Position numbers and translations under genes: made by a program | Assembly: GCF_021347895.1 (NCBI RefSeq) | Contig: NC_067123.1 | Location: 8,605,547 to 8,669,546 of the forward strand | Reading direction: 5' to 3' | Length of the DNA: 64,000 nt | From: Acanthochromis polyacanthus | Lineage: Eukaryota > Chordata > Actinopteri > Pomacentridae | Part shown: positions 11,281-22,330 of the stretch, in pieces | Position numbering within the stretch: position 1 is the first letter of the stretch | Layout of the letters: the number at the start of each line of letters is the position of its first letter | The notes under the pieces: model-generated | Database searches by the model: none | Seen by the model: the letters and a program-made list of their open reading frames with translations, nothing else | What the model was told of the DNA's origin: nothing

Positions 11281-13799
11281 ACGTGTCTTACTACTTTTTT
11301 CAGTTTTTTTGTAAAACAGTAAGTTTGAAAATTCATGGATAACAACAATAATTATATTTTAGCATAAAAATATCATTTTGATTAAGGAGCTTGCACATAC
11401 TGGTGGATTAACCATTACAGAAACATGAAAAATACTGTTTATTTCGGGCAGCAGTGGCAAACACCTTACACTGGGTGGTGATCTAATACATTTGTTAAGA
11501 TCTGTACACTGACCTCTTACTAGGCAAAGCCTAAATTTATAAAAACAAAACAAAACAAAACAAAACTGACTAGTAGATGAAGACACCAGCAGAAAAGCCA
11601 GTAAACTGATGTTCTCTGATGACCTTTAGGGGTCATTCTTTATATTCCTTGTAGATTTTCTCTAATAGTATTAATCAAACTACAGAATTCAGGCTAAAAC
11701 AGCCACTCCACCAGTTTTACTAACCAGCCATACAAGGAGCCAAAGGTCAAGATATCGCAGCCACTCCTGGATCAATTTTTGCTATTCTTTTTTTTTTTTT
11801 AAAAATCCATCCCTGGTAAGTCCTGAAAACGCAGCAGTGAACTGTTTGAATATCTGTTTAATTATGAGTGTCTGAGTCCAACTTTTTTCTGCAGAATCTA
11901 CAAAGAATTTGGAGTCGTTTGCTTTTCTTTACTGAAGAGTCTTCACGAAGTCTTTTAAATTGAGAGCATCATTATTTTCATTCTATGGTGAGGTTTTCTA
12001 ATGCTTTCCTTTTTAACATCAATTGAATTACTAAAGATGTAGTAATATTTAACCCTGGATGAAGGAACATAGGAGCACATCCTTTTGTTTATCATTTAGA
12101 AACATTATTAGTATTACAAGCATATTATCATAGATGTGCTCCTATGCTTCAAATATGGCTTTGATAATTAAATTTGAGGAAACTAATAGTAGTTTGAAAT
12201 GAAAATATGTACTTGACGTTCCTGATTTGATCTGCTTAACCTGGTTAAACCAACAGGATGCTGTAGGAACTAACCTAACTGATCTAATTTTCTCCACTAG
12301 CGAGTCAACAGGAAGCACATGCTCTATGGAGCTTCCATTATTTATGGCCGTTATAGTAAAAATATGGACACCGGTATGAACTTTTTATAAGAAAACAAGT
12401 GAAGTCCGTATAAGAAGGTTGGTATGAGTGGATGAAACCATAAAGGATGGTGGAAGAAGCACAAAAGTGCACTTGTAAAGTGGCATTTCGTTGGTGAAAG
12501 TCATTCCTAGTGTTCTATTGATTGGGGACGTTTGAAAGGGTTGTTTTACAAGATAAGAGAGCAGAAAAATCTGACAGCAGAAGTTTTGCAAGCACACAAA
12601 GCAGCCTGAATGCGAAGAGATGCACTCAAACTGAAAAATGGGACATTTGTGCAGCAACAGCAGCCTAAATCTGACTGTACAGCAACAGTTTTGAGCAGGA
12701 AAGGGGCGGATTTGCACCCAAACAGGAGCTATTTTAGACAGAGAAGGGTTTTCTGAACACAAAATGAAGAAATAATGCTGTCAAACTCAGAAATCATGTT
12801 CTTGAATTAAAAAAAAAAGAAAAGTAACTGCTTAACTCTCATTGTAGTCACTGTTAAGTTATGCATTCCAATTAAGTGCAGCAGTCTGGAGGTGTTTAAC
12901 TGGACTAAATGTCACTGGGTCTGCAGACTTTGCTGTGATGTTGCCCACTGGTGCCCTGACAGTTTTAATGGCAGGTCACACAGGACAAATCTGGACTCTC
13001 ACAGCACAAAACGCAAAAATACTTTTATTAAAATCACAGATCTGGCGGCGTCCTCTTTGCCTTGTCAACTTTTCTTTCTAAAATGGTTTAATTGCTGCCA
13101 TGATGCCACATTTGGTTGTTTTTTTTGTGCTGCTTAGATGCAAAACTAAAACTCCTGCCCCGGCCCTGACCTTCAAACACAATCTTCCTTTAAACAGCAT
13201 TTCATTTTTCAAGCCTTCAGTTTTGCCATTTCATTAACTACTTATGGCTAATTGTGGGTGTTAACGAGGTGGGATGTGACGAGCTTGGTTGTAAAATCAC
13301 AACTTGATCGAAGACGACAAGTGGAAAGTAGTGTGATTAGTGTGTGCATGCTTTTAGAGGTTTTATAAATCGGGTTATGCTCTGCTCAAGGCGCACTTCC
13401 TTTTATAAACTTTGGAACAAATGCACATTTTTACACATCTGGCTGCAGGTCGTTTCCCGTTCGCCACATGACAGGATTTTACTTGACGTCTCCAAGGTGA
13501 ACAAGTGAAGAAGTGACAAATACAGTGGCGATAATGTGTACGTGGCTGAGGGGGTTTTAAAGGCAGAATAAGGGGAGGTGGTCCACAAACACACACACAT
13601 ACATGGAGATGGCCTCAGGCAACATGCTCTCTGGTCCATTAAATCGCAGCAAATGTAGCTATCAGGAGAATGTCAATAAGATTAAAGACAGATCGGAAAG
13701 ATCACCAGGATGGTATTAGCACGGCAGAGACTGACAGATAAATGTTCAGACTGAGAAATGTTCAGTCAGTCTTCTGCAGTCCCACAATTACATCATATG
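11281..13799. other. Gene-free stretch
   Basis: No supported gene. There is a short (AAAAC)n run at about 11546-11567. An inverted repeat with 14-bp perfect arms, CATAGGAGCACATC, lies at 12068-12081 and 12133-12146. Minus-strand frames around 12385-12762 and 13375-13639 have no recognisable domain. Confidence 0.5.
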
Positions 13800-14840
13800 A
13801 ATGTTGAATTACAGACAATAACGAGTAAAAAGTATTCATTTACAAGTTAACTGTTAAAAAACAAAACAAAAACAGGCCAAAACTGTAAATAATGCTCAAA
13901 TCAGACAGTTTTTAAAAGTAATTACTGTTATTGTTTTTATTTTCCAAATTTTCCAGATGACTAGTATTCATTAATATATTAACTGTAAAGAAACAAAACA
14001 AATCCAAAGAAAAACACGTGAAGATAAAAAAAAAACTTCTCAGTTCAAAACTGTAAATAATGCCCATATCCAATAGTTAAGAAAATATAAAAAAATAAAA
14101 ATGAATTTAAAAAATGTAAAAAAAAAAGAGTAAAAATAAAATAATAATAATTATTATTATTATCTAAATTTTCCAGACAATAACTGGTATTCAATAATAA
14201 AAAATTAAAAAAAGGTCAAATGAGTAACTAACGCCCAAATCTAACAGTTAAAAATGTATCTACTACTATTGTTATTATTATTATTGTTGTTATTATTATT
14301 ATTATTATTACTATTATTATTTATTGTTATTGTTGATATCATCCAGATAATAACTGGCATTCAATTATATGTTAACTATATAAAAAAGAAAAACAAACAG
14401 GCGAATAACATCCAAAACAAGCTGCTTTTAAAATGCACCAACTACTACTACTATTGTTCTCCGAATTTTCCAGATAATTATGTAGGATTGAGTTACAAAT
14501 TAACTGTAAAAAAAATCCTTAAATAACACCCAAATCTAACATTTTTAAAAAATGAAAAATGTAACTACTCTTACTATTATTCTGTAAATTTCTCAAACAA
14601 TAGCTGGTATTCACTCATTTGTTAACTGTAAAAAAAAATCAACCACAACAACAAAACCAAGCAAATTGCAATGCTCAAAAACTTTGTATTTTTTTTACAA
14701 CTGCTAATTTATTGATTAATTTCTTTTCTATTTGACTGTAAAATTACACTATTTATTTTGTATTTAATTTAGCGAAAAATATCAGTATTTGCAGATATGT
14801 GTTCTCATTTTCACAGTTTTTACAGTTTCTGAATGTGGCA
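13800..14840 (+). repeat. AT-rich degenerate tandem array
   Basis: About five or six diverged units of roughly 130-170 bp follow each other. Each carries, in order, a version of AATTTTCCAGATAATAACTG, a GGTATTCA block, TTAACTGTAAAAAAA, and ACTGTAAATAATGCCCAAAT. TTA/ATT trinucleotide runs (for example 14260-14330) have expanded between them and create a false poly-leucine frame. The last 100 bp (about 14740-14835) carry a second core motif, TAAAATTACAC followed by a CAGTATTTGCAGATAT block, which recurs at 17.3, 21.4-22.2 and 29.6-30.1 kb. Confidence 0.7.
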
Positions 14841-15638
14841 GTATTCTCATTTTGAATGTATATCTTTCTGGAACCTTTGATTCCAACCCTTTTCCAACCC
14901 TTGATTCTCTTTGGTATTTTCTTCAAAATACCAAAGAGGGGTATTTCATCACAGTTTTTGTGTTTTTTGTATCATTGAAAGCTGAATATAACTGATGTTT
15001 GTATTGTCAGTCAGAGGAAACAAGAACACAACTGTTGTTTTTTCTCTAAATGATGAACTGATTTATGATAAAAATCTCATTAACTGACATAATAAACATG
15101 TATAAATTGTATAATTCAGCCCAAAATGTCCTCCAAATTCTGCAAACGTAGAGAATGCAGATGAGAAAATCTGGATTCATGTGATGCTCAGAGGTTCCCT
15201 GACAGCGGTTTAACTATGCAAAGCGGTCTAAAGATGTTAAAAGCAGCGGAGTGTGAGGAGGGGCTTTACCTGTGCACCCAGTGAAGACAGCTCAAGTGCT
15301 TTTTACCGGACACGAGCTTTTTACATGACAGTTTAAATGAAACATTCCGCTCCGGGGTTGAGGTGTGTCTTTTAGAGTGCCGCGAAAGTCACTTCAGTGT
15401 GGCCGAGGAGGGGCGAGGCTGAGGCCGTCACACCTTTTCATTACTCAGTGTTTCTGACAGCTTATTGACCCCTCGATTCAAAAAAATCCCTCCCTTCAAA
15501 AGACTGGAGAGTCAGACAGGTTTAGCAGTGACGGAGACTCATTTATGGTGATTTTCATCTAAAATAACAGAGTTAGAAGTCCTTGTCCAATGAGAATAAG
15601 GTTTTTACCCTGTTAGCGTCTCCATGTGGTGTTTTTAG
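14841..15638. other. Gene-free stretch upstream of the eif3i relic
   Basis: Contains a perfect 14-bp hairpin at 14907-14938. The segment 15280-15480 is more GC-rich, with scattered CpGs. I looked here for further eif3i exons (earlier WD repeats) and found none on the plus strand. Confidence 0.55.
14907..14938. repeat. Perfect 14-bp hairpin with 4-nt loop
   Basis: The arms CTCTTTGGTATTTT (14907-14920) and AAAATACCAAAGAG (14925-14938) are exact reverse complements around the loop CTTC. No transposon or RNA gene is recognised around it. It could be a chance palindrome or a remnant of a small foldback element. Confidence 0.7.
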
Positions 15639-15773
15639 ATGTTAGATGCCTACGAAGAGGAGTTTGGCAGGGTCAAAGGTCATTTCGGTCCAATCAGCTG
15701 TGTGGCATTTCACCCTGATGGCATGAGTTACAGCAGTGGAGGAGAAGACGGATACGTAAGGATTCACTATTTT
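15639..15773 (+). pseudogene. eif3i: eif3i C-terminal WD-repeat exon fragment
   Basis: The 45 codons read through [16 protein letters not shown], then [24 protein letters not shown]. This is a near-exact match, from memory, to the last WD40 repeat of eukaryotic translation initiation factor 3 subunit I. In the intact protein this region closes the seven-bladed propeller and is followed by about ten more residues. Here the frame runs straight into a tRNA-derived SINE at about 15775, and the C-terminal tail is not found beyond it. An AG (15637-15638) after a T-rich run immediately precedes the homology, so the piece may be an exon copied with its acceptor site. No other eif3i exons were found nearby. 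I call it a gene fragment; a real terminal exon of a rearranged gene is the less likely alternative. Confidence 0.82.
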
Positions 15774-15774
15774 A

Positions 15775-16140
15775 GGGGGCGGCTGTGGATCAGGTGTTGG
15801 AGCGAGTTGTCCAATGATCGAAGGGTCGGCGGTTCGTTTCCCGCTCTCGTCTAGTCGTGCTGTTGTGTCCTTGGGCAAAACATTTTACCCGATTTGCCTC
15901 CAGTGCTGCTGTCACACTGGTGTATGGATGTGTGTGAATGTTGGTGGTGGTGGTTGGAGGGGCCGTAGGCGTGGATTGGCAGCCACGCTTCCGTCAGTCT
16001 GCCCCAGGGCAGCTGTGGCTAGAAAATGTAGCTTACCACCACCAGAGTGAGAATGTGTGAATGAATGAATGATGGATCTATTGTGAAGCGCTTTGAGTGC
16101 CTAGAAAAGCACTATATAAATCTAATCCATTATTATTAGA
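15775..16140 (+). mobile_element. tRNA-derived SINE with LINE-like 3' tail
   Basis: The head carries an A-box-like TGGATCAGGTG near 15786 and a B-box-like GGTTCGTTTCC near 15831. Downstream is the block CTTGGGCAAAACATTTTACC. The 3' end holds GAAGCGCTTTGAGTGCCTAG and then a TATATAAAT tail closing in ATTATTATTA. This tail resembles L2-type LINE 3' ends, the usual source of mobilising machinery for such SINEs. The left flank (ACTATTTTAG) and right flank (ATTATTATTAG) are similar but not a clean target duplication. It interrupts the eif3i relic. Confidence 0.85.
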
Positions 16141-16382
16141 CGAGCTAAATAAGCCGTAAACACCATGACTGAGCATCACCACATTTTAACAAAAACACAG
16201 ATTTATATATAACAAACCTAAAGAACCTGTCTGCTGGCACGGTGGAACTTTCCATCATTATTCTTCCTCAAAATCAGCTTCCTGTTTCAAATGTGTGACT
16301 AAATAAATGGCAATAGAGGCGGAGACTCAGATCCTCAGATACGAAAGAAGGCAAAAATGTTGAGTTATATCTAGAGGATTAC

Positions 16383-17028
16383 TCCACCAAGGAATGGCAG
16401 AATTTTGTGACGACTGGCATACATTTATCTGTCTGTCTGTTAGCAACATTACTCAAAAACGGACTAATGGATTTGGATTAAATTTTCAGGGAAGGTCAGA
16501 AATGACACAAGGACCAAGTGATTAGATTTTGGCAGAGATGCAGCTTATAGTCTGGATCCACAGATTAGTTAAAGATTTCTGTGTCATTGTGGGATAGTGT
16601 CATGGCGTCACCTTAACTATGACAAGAAGTGAACAGAACATCTGCTGCCTGCAATCCTACTACAAATCGACCGCTGTGGACTTATCAGGACTTATCGGTT
16701 GGAAATGATACATGGAACAACTGATTAAACTGTGCGGGTGTTTCTCGGTCCCACCAATTCCCGCTGTCCACTACATATTTAGGTCATGCGATTCGGTATC
16801 CGTACATAACCTACATATGAAGAACACACGTCCGTACTCAGCCCAAAGTCATTTTTTTGTTCGTACATCAATAATAAATGCCCACATCCTGTGTTACCAT
16901 GATTTCTGATCATGAATAACTAATACATAAATGATGTATTTGTAAAAATAAAAAATTGCATTTCTGACAATGCCGTATGGGGGAATGAACAGCCTTGGCA
17001 GAGCACTGCATTCTTTGAGTGCTTTTCT
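16383..17028 (+). repeat. Family X interspersed repeat, copy A
   Basis: This unclassified repeat occurs four times in the window, always on the plus strand. It begins CCAAGGAATGGCAGAATTTT, continues with a TCTGTCTGTCTG run and the blocks AACATTACTCAAAAACGGAC, TTTTCAGGGAAGGTCAGAAA, TATAGTCTGGATCCAC and TACAAATCGACCGCTG. It ends with GCAGAGCACTGC and TTTGAGTGCTTTTCT. The copy is about 646 bp. No protein frame is preserved, and I see no clear terminal inverted repeats. Confidence 0.75.
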
Positions 17029-18251
17029 CATTTGTTTTCTGCATTTATTTATGCGTACTATTAGTTGGGTCCTTTCTTTCTATTGTGTTTTGCTCTTGTA
17101 AGGTCCTTTTGTCTTTGTCGTTTTGTATAAATGTAGCTGGACATTGGTGTGTATTTATCATAAATCATGTTCACTATTATTATTACTGTTATTGTTGCTG
17201 TTATTTTTAAATTGAAGTATTTTGAATAAGCAGGAAGAATAGATTTGCAACCATTTGTGTATTCATTGTGCTTTGTTGTTGTTTTCTGTCTGGTAAAATT
17301 ACACTATTTTACTGCATTTAAATCAGCAAAAAACAGCATCATTTTACATTTATTACAGTTTTCAAACAGTAATAATACTAACAATGCCAGGGATTATAAT
17401 GCAGGTGGTTTTAATGTTGTGGCTCATCTTTACATGCAGCTTTACAAAACAACATCAGCTCAGAAGCTTTTGAAAGAAAAATAAACTGAGCTCCTCCACT
17501 AAAGTAAGAGAAACTTACCTCCAGCCGGTCAAACATTTTCACATTAGTGTCAGATTACTTTCTAATGTGAAAAGTTAATTACAGGGCTGGGTGGATTGAT
17601 TCCTGCGGTATCGACAAAACCAAGAGAAAGTTCCAGTCAAACACAAGCGTCAATAAGATGAAGGAATGAAAAATGATTCATATTAGACTATGGACACGTT
17701 TGGCCTCTCTGTAACTGAAGTCTGCTTCTTATTTAGTACAGACACTTTAACCATCAGTTTGTTGTTCTTTTTTAGCTGCAATAATTAATAATAAAACAAA
17801 CAGTTTGACAAATGAAACATATTCAGCCTCTGATGCAGTAACTCCATAAATAATAACAGTCTGCTCTCTCCTGCAGAACATGATCCTCTGGTAAAAGTCT
17901 AGTTTCTGGTTATTCTGGTCCTGCTTCCACCCACTCCCACTCACATCTACCTTGTGATTACCACAACAACGAGCACAAAGTGTGTGGACATGTTGCTGCC
18001 AGAGTTTTAAAAAATCTCGTATTGTTGCAAAACTGACATTTCCTGTTTTGGCACCAGATGATCCTTCAACTTCTCACTTGTGCCTCAAATATCATGCCCA
18101 TGCCAGGAAATGAATTAAAAATACAGTGATATTTGTGCTCCTAAAACCTGCTAACAGAGCTCCAAAAAAGACCAACTCATCTGTGCAGGTGGAGAAAACC
18201 ATACGAGGAGAGACACCGTGTCTCCATTTACACCAGATAAAAGATCATCTA
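17029..18251. other. Gene-free stretch
   Basis: No supported gene. At about 17290-17375 there is one isolated copy of the AT-rich core motif (TGGTAAAATTACACTATTTT, then ACTGCATTTAAATCAGC), in the same orientation as the arrays at 14.7, 21.4 and 29.6 kb. Confidence 0.5.
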
Positions 18252-19330
18252 TAGCATCAGTCAAAAGTTTAGACACACCTTCACAGTCAATAGTTTTTAT
18301 TTGTTTTAATTATTTTCTGTATTGTAGATTCTCACTGAAGACATATAAATTATTAAAGAACACATATGGAGTTATGTCGTAAACAAGAAAGTGTTAAACA
18401 AACCACAATCTGTTTTATGTTAGATTGTTCAACACCTTTGCACATTCTTGGTGTTCTCTCAGTCAGCTCCATCAGGTAGGATCCTGGAATGGATTTGATT
18501 TAACAGGTGTGCCTTGTCAAGAGTCAGTTTGTAGAACTACGTGCCTTTTTAATGTGTTTGAGACCATCAGTTGTGTTGTGCAGAGGTAGGGTTGGTACAC
18601 AGTTGATAGCACTATTTGACTACTGTCGGAATCCATATTATGGCCAGAACCAATCACCTAAGTAAAGAGAGATGGCAGTCTATCAATAGTTTAAGAACTG
18701 AAGGTCAGTTAGTCTGAAAAATTTCAAGAACTTCGTCACAAAAATCATCAAACGCTATGATGAAGCTGGCACCCATGAGGACCGCCCTAGGAAAAGAAGA
18801 GTCACCTTCATTAGAGTCACCAGCCTCAGAAACTGCACATTAACAGCACTTTAGATTACAGCCAACATAAACTCTTCACAGAGTTCTAGTAGCAGACGAA
18901 TTTTAACATCAACTGTTCAGAGGAGGCTGCAGGAATCATGCTTTTGTGGTGGAGTTGCTGCAAAGAAGCCACTACTGAGGATGAACAACAACCTTTAAGA
19001 GAAGCACAACCAGTGGAAATCTGTGCTTTGGTCTGATGAGTCCAAATTTCAGGCTGTGTTAGGGATATATGACCAAGAGGTAGAGTGATGGACTTGGCTT
19101 CAACAATCACCAGTACTAAACCCAACTGAGATGGTTTGGGATGAGATGGAGCGCAGATTGAAGGCAAAAGTTACAATAAGTGCTCAGCATCTCTGGGGAC
19201 TCCTTCAAGACTGTTGGAAAACCATCCAGGAGACGACCTCATGAAGTTCATTTAGAAAATACCAAGAGTTGTCATCAAAGCAAAAGGGTTCAACTTTAAA
19301 GAATTCAAAATATAAAACATGCTCTGATTT
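18252..19330 (+). mobile_element. Decayed Tc1 remnant, left partner of a face-to-face pair
   Basis: The left end (GCATCAGTCAAAAGTTTAGA, preceded by TA) is a Tc1 terminal repeat. It is followed by a 5' leader and then, from the ATG near 18641 (TATTATGGCCAGAACCAATC), a broken transposase on the plus strand. Recognisable pieces include HEDRPRKRRVT, the SDESKF catalytic-region block near 19036, and NPTEMVWDEMERRLK near the catalytic Glu. The copy ends about 19330 without its right terminal repeat and abuts a second copy in the opposite orientation. Confidence 0.8.
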
Positions 19331-20435
19331 AACACATTTTGAAAAATTTTCCTGATCAACTGACCCTCATGTCTTAAAGTAATCATGGACTGTCGTTTTT
19401 CTTTATTGAGCTGAGTGGTTCTTTCCTTACTATGGAATGCTGTCAAATAGGACTATCCACTGTGTACTAACCCTACCTCTGTACATCACAACTGGTGGTC
19501 TCAAACACATTAAGAAAGTAATTCCACAAACTGACTTATGACACCTGTTCATTCAATTCCAACTTTACACTTACTTATACACCGTCTTTAGATTTTCTCT
19601 TTACTGGGTTAATTTGCCATTTCTGTCACCTCCTATTAGTGTATAAACAGGTCAGTTTTCATTAAAAGCAACATCCATCCATCCATTCATTCTCTATACA
19701 CCGCTTTATCCTTACTAGGGTCACGGGGGGTGCTGGAGCCTATCCCAGCTGACTCGGGTGAAGGCAGGGGACACACAGGACAGGTCGCCAGTCTGTCACA
19801 GGGCTACATATACAGACAGACAATCACACCTACGGGCAATTTAGAGTAACCAATTAACCTCAGCATATTTTTGGACTGTGGGAGGAAGCCAGAGTACCCG
19901 GAGAAAACCCACACATGCACAGGGAGAACATGCAAACTCCATGCAGAAAGATCCCAGGCCGGGATTTGAATCGGGGATCTTCTTGCTGCAAGGTGAAAGT
20001 GCTAACCACTAGACCACTGCGCATGTGTAAAAACAACAAACGTAAGAAAATAATTTAAAGCCACAGTGTGGTGATTGATGCAAAATTACAGAAAAAAAGT
20101 ATGAATTTACATGTTCATTGTAGAAAAACAATCCCGAACTGTAAATAAATGTCTACATAAATGATAACTAGTTCTTTTACCTGTTTCACCTGTTAATTCA
20201 AAACCATTCCAGGAGACGGCCTCATGAAGAATACCAACAGCGTGCAAAGCTGTTAAAGAATTTAAAATATACAACATAGTCTGATTTGTTTAGCACTTTT
20301 TTGTTTGCTACATAATTCCACATGTGTTCTTTCATAGTTTGAATGTCCTCAGTATAATCTGCAATGTAGAAAGTAAATAAAATAAATAATAATACCATTG
20401 AATGAGAAGGTTTGTCCACATTTTGACTGGTGCTG
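19331..20435 (-). mobile_element. Decayed Tc1 remnant, right partner, with a nested insertion
   Basis: Reading leftward from 20435 there is a Tc1 terminal repeat (ACAGCACCAGTCAAAATGTG), followed by sequence matching the first 240 bp of the neighbouring copy. At about 20190 this is interrupted by an insertion reaching to about 19557. It then resumes as the 5' leader and transposase N-terminus (19556-19331, inverted relative to 18510-18720). TA dinucleotides sit at the outer ends of the pair (18250-18251 and 20436-20437). The two copies thus form an interrupted, decayed inverted repeat. Confidence 0.72.
19674..20027 (-). mobile_element. tRNA-derived SINE with 11-bp target duplication
   Basis: Read on the minus strand, the head shows an A box TGGTCTAGTGG, a degenerate B box GATTCAAATCC, then TGCATGTTCTCCCTGTGCAT and GGGTTTTCTCCGGGTACTCT blocks, and ends in GGAT repeats (CCATCCAT on the plus strand). 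Flanking repeats TAAAAGCAACA (19663-19673) and TAAAAACAACA (20028-20038) differ at one base and mark the target duplication. A related uninserted sequence at about 22315-22545 represents the empty site. This is a common fish SINE; it encodes no protein. Confidence 0.9.
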
Positions 20436-21246
20436 TATTTCTAGGACTATCTATGCAATCTGGACAAGGAAAACTCATCTTGTTGAAAAAGCGCACAGTA
20501 CATGTTCTGAAAAAAAAATAGACAAGATCAGACCTGCCACAGCAGTCCCCTGTAGGTGATCGCGCCTCAGCAGGTCAGCTGGGTTATACACAGGGTGTTC
20601 GCATTTGTGGGAAAAGTGTCCTTGAGGGTGAGGAAACATCTGCAGCGCTGATAAAAACCATCATCGCCAAGTCATCACCTTCACTGCTAAGTAGAGAGGG
20701 GGAGGTGACAAGGCCTCCGGAGGTGCAGGAAGAGTAAGTTCAGGTTGTGCAGCAACACCTGCCAAGTTTCCACATTCTCAGGACATTTTTTTAAAGCTTC
20801 AGCTGCACATTCAGATCTTCATGAGAGAGTTATTTCTAGAGAGTTTTCACTTATGTTTCCAGTTTCACCCACTCTCTCCGTGGATACGCTGGTATTTCTA
20901 ATCTGGAGAACCAGTATCAGTGCATCAAAATGATCCATCCCCTGAAACCACCAAATAAAGCAGAGAAGCTGGAATAACAGCGACTTGAAAGACTTGTTGA
21001 AGTTTGGATTTTGTTATTTCATGCCACGTTTGCACCATACGGGGCGAATGGAACAGATGGGAAAGTCTCCCGAGTTAATGATCTGTGCGTCACCAGATAA
21101 AACAAGATGCTCGTGTGATGACGGAGGCGGGCGTGTGAAAGTTAAAAATACTGCAGATTGACAGCATAACATCACATCTGTTTAAGTTTAACTACACTGA
21201 ACAAAACTGACACAACATATCTATGTTTCTTTGTATGCTTGCAGGT
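20436..21246. other. Gene-free stretch
   Basis: No supported gene. It contains 20616-20640, whose reverse complement occurs exactly at 24984-25008 inside a family X copy. The rest shows no repeat that I recognise. Confidence 0.5.
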
Positions 21247-22330
21247 CTTCCCAGTTGAAATTATGGCTTGGATGTTAAAGTAAAAGCTGTTTAAAAGTCA
21301 TTTAATGTGCGTTTATGACAATTCCAACTGTCTTTAGATCTTTGATTGTAGTATTACGCTATTTTTACTGTGTTTAATTTAGGAAAAACATTATTTTACA
21401 GATGTTTGCCATTATTTTTATATGATTTTGCAAATTCTCACTGTTTTGTTAATTTACTGATAATATCTAATAAAATCATACCATTTAAATCAGCAAGAAA
21501 TAGCTGATAATAATATAATATTTACACTTATTTTCAGTTTTTTGACAGAAAAGTTACATATATTAAGAATTGAAAAGTGCTAAATATTTTTATGCTATTA
21601 TTCTTTGCAGATTCACATCACAGTTTTGGTATGTTACAGATATTTGTTAAAATGACACTGTTTTACTGCAGTTAAATCAGAAAAATAACATCATTTTATA
21701 TTTATTTCTGTTATTCGAAAGAGAAATCATGTATATTAAGCACTGAGAAGCGCTGAATATTTTTTATGCTATTATTTTGATTGTCCCTGTATAATTTCAG
21801 TAATATCTGGTAAAATTACAGTGTTCTACTATATTTAAATCAGCATAAACTGCATAATTTTACAGATATGTGCTATTATTTGAAAGAAAAAAATATGTAT
21901 ATGACTTACATATAGTATTTAGTAAAATTACACTTTTCTACTGCATTCAAATATGTGAAAAACTGCATTATTTTACAGTTACCAGCTACTATTTGAAAGA
22001 AAAACATGTATACTACGAAGTGAAAAGTGTTAAAAAAAATGTTATGCTATTATTTTGTTAACTATAGGAAAAAAGCTGGCACATTTTACTGCATTTAAAT
22101 CTGAAAAAGTGCATTATTTCACATTTATTTTCTTTTATTTAAAAGAAGAATTACATATATTAAAAACTGCAAAGTAATTTAAAAAATATGCTATTATTTT
22201 GGCAGATTTTCACGTCACAGTTTCGGTAAATTACAGGTAAAATGACATTTCCCAGTTGAAATTATGACTTGGATGTTGAATTAAAAGCTCTTTAAAAATC
22301 ATAAATGTGCATTCATGACAGTTCCAACTT
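21247..22330 (+). repeat. AT-rich tandem array bracketed by 83-bp direct repeats
   Basis: About five diverged units of roughly 180-200 bp lie between 21345 and 22247. Each has a GGTAAAATTACA block, a T-rich ACTGCATTTAAATCAG block, a CATTATTTTACAGAT block, a TGCTATTATTTGAAAGA block and a CATGTATATTAAG block. The array is enclosed by two direct repeats of about 83 bp at 21247-21329 and 22248-22330 (both beginning TTCCCAGTTGAAATTATG), suggesting the whole unit expanded between them. The core motif matches the arrays at 14.7, 17.3 and 29.6-30.1 kb. Confidence 0.75.

Noticed and set aside
14254..14526. Poly-leucine frame resembling a signal or membrane segment
   Set aside because: Created by a TTA/TTG trinucleotide expansion in the AT-rich array.
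13800..14840. CRISPR-like array of repeats and spacers
   Set aside because: Units are long, diverged and AT-rich in a vertebrate genome; no regular short repeats or cas genes.
15775..15850. Possible tRNA gene on the plus strand
   Set aside because: Head of another tRNA-derived SINE; lacks a complete cloverleaf and continues into the SINE body.
19960..20027. Possible tRNA gene on the minus strand
   Set aside because: The A/B-box-like sequence is the head of a tRNA-derived SINE, with target duplication and SINE body attached.
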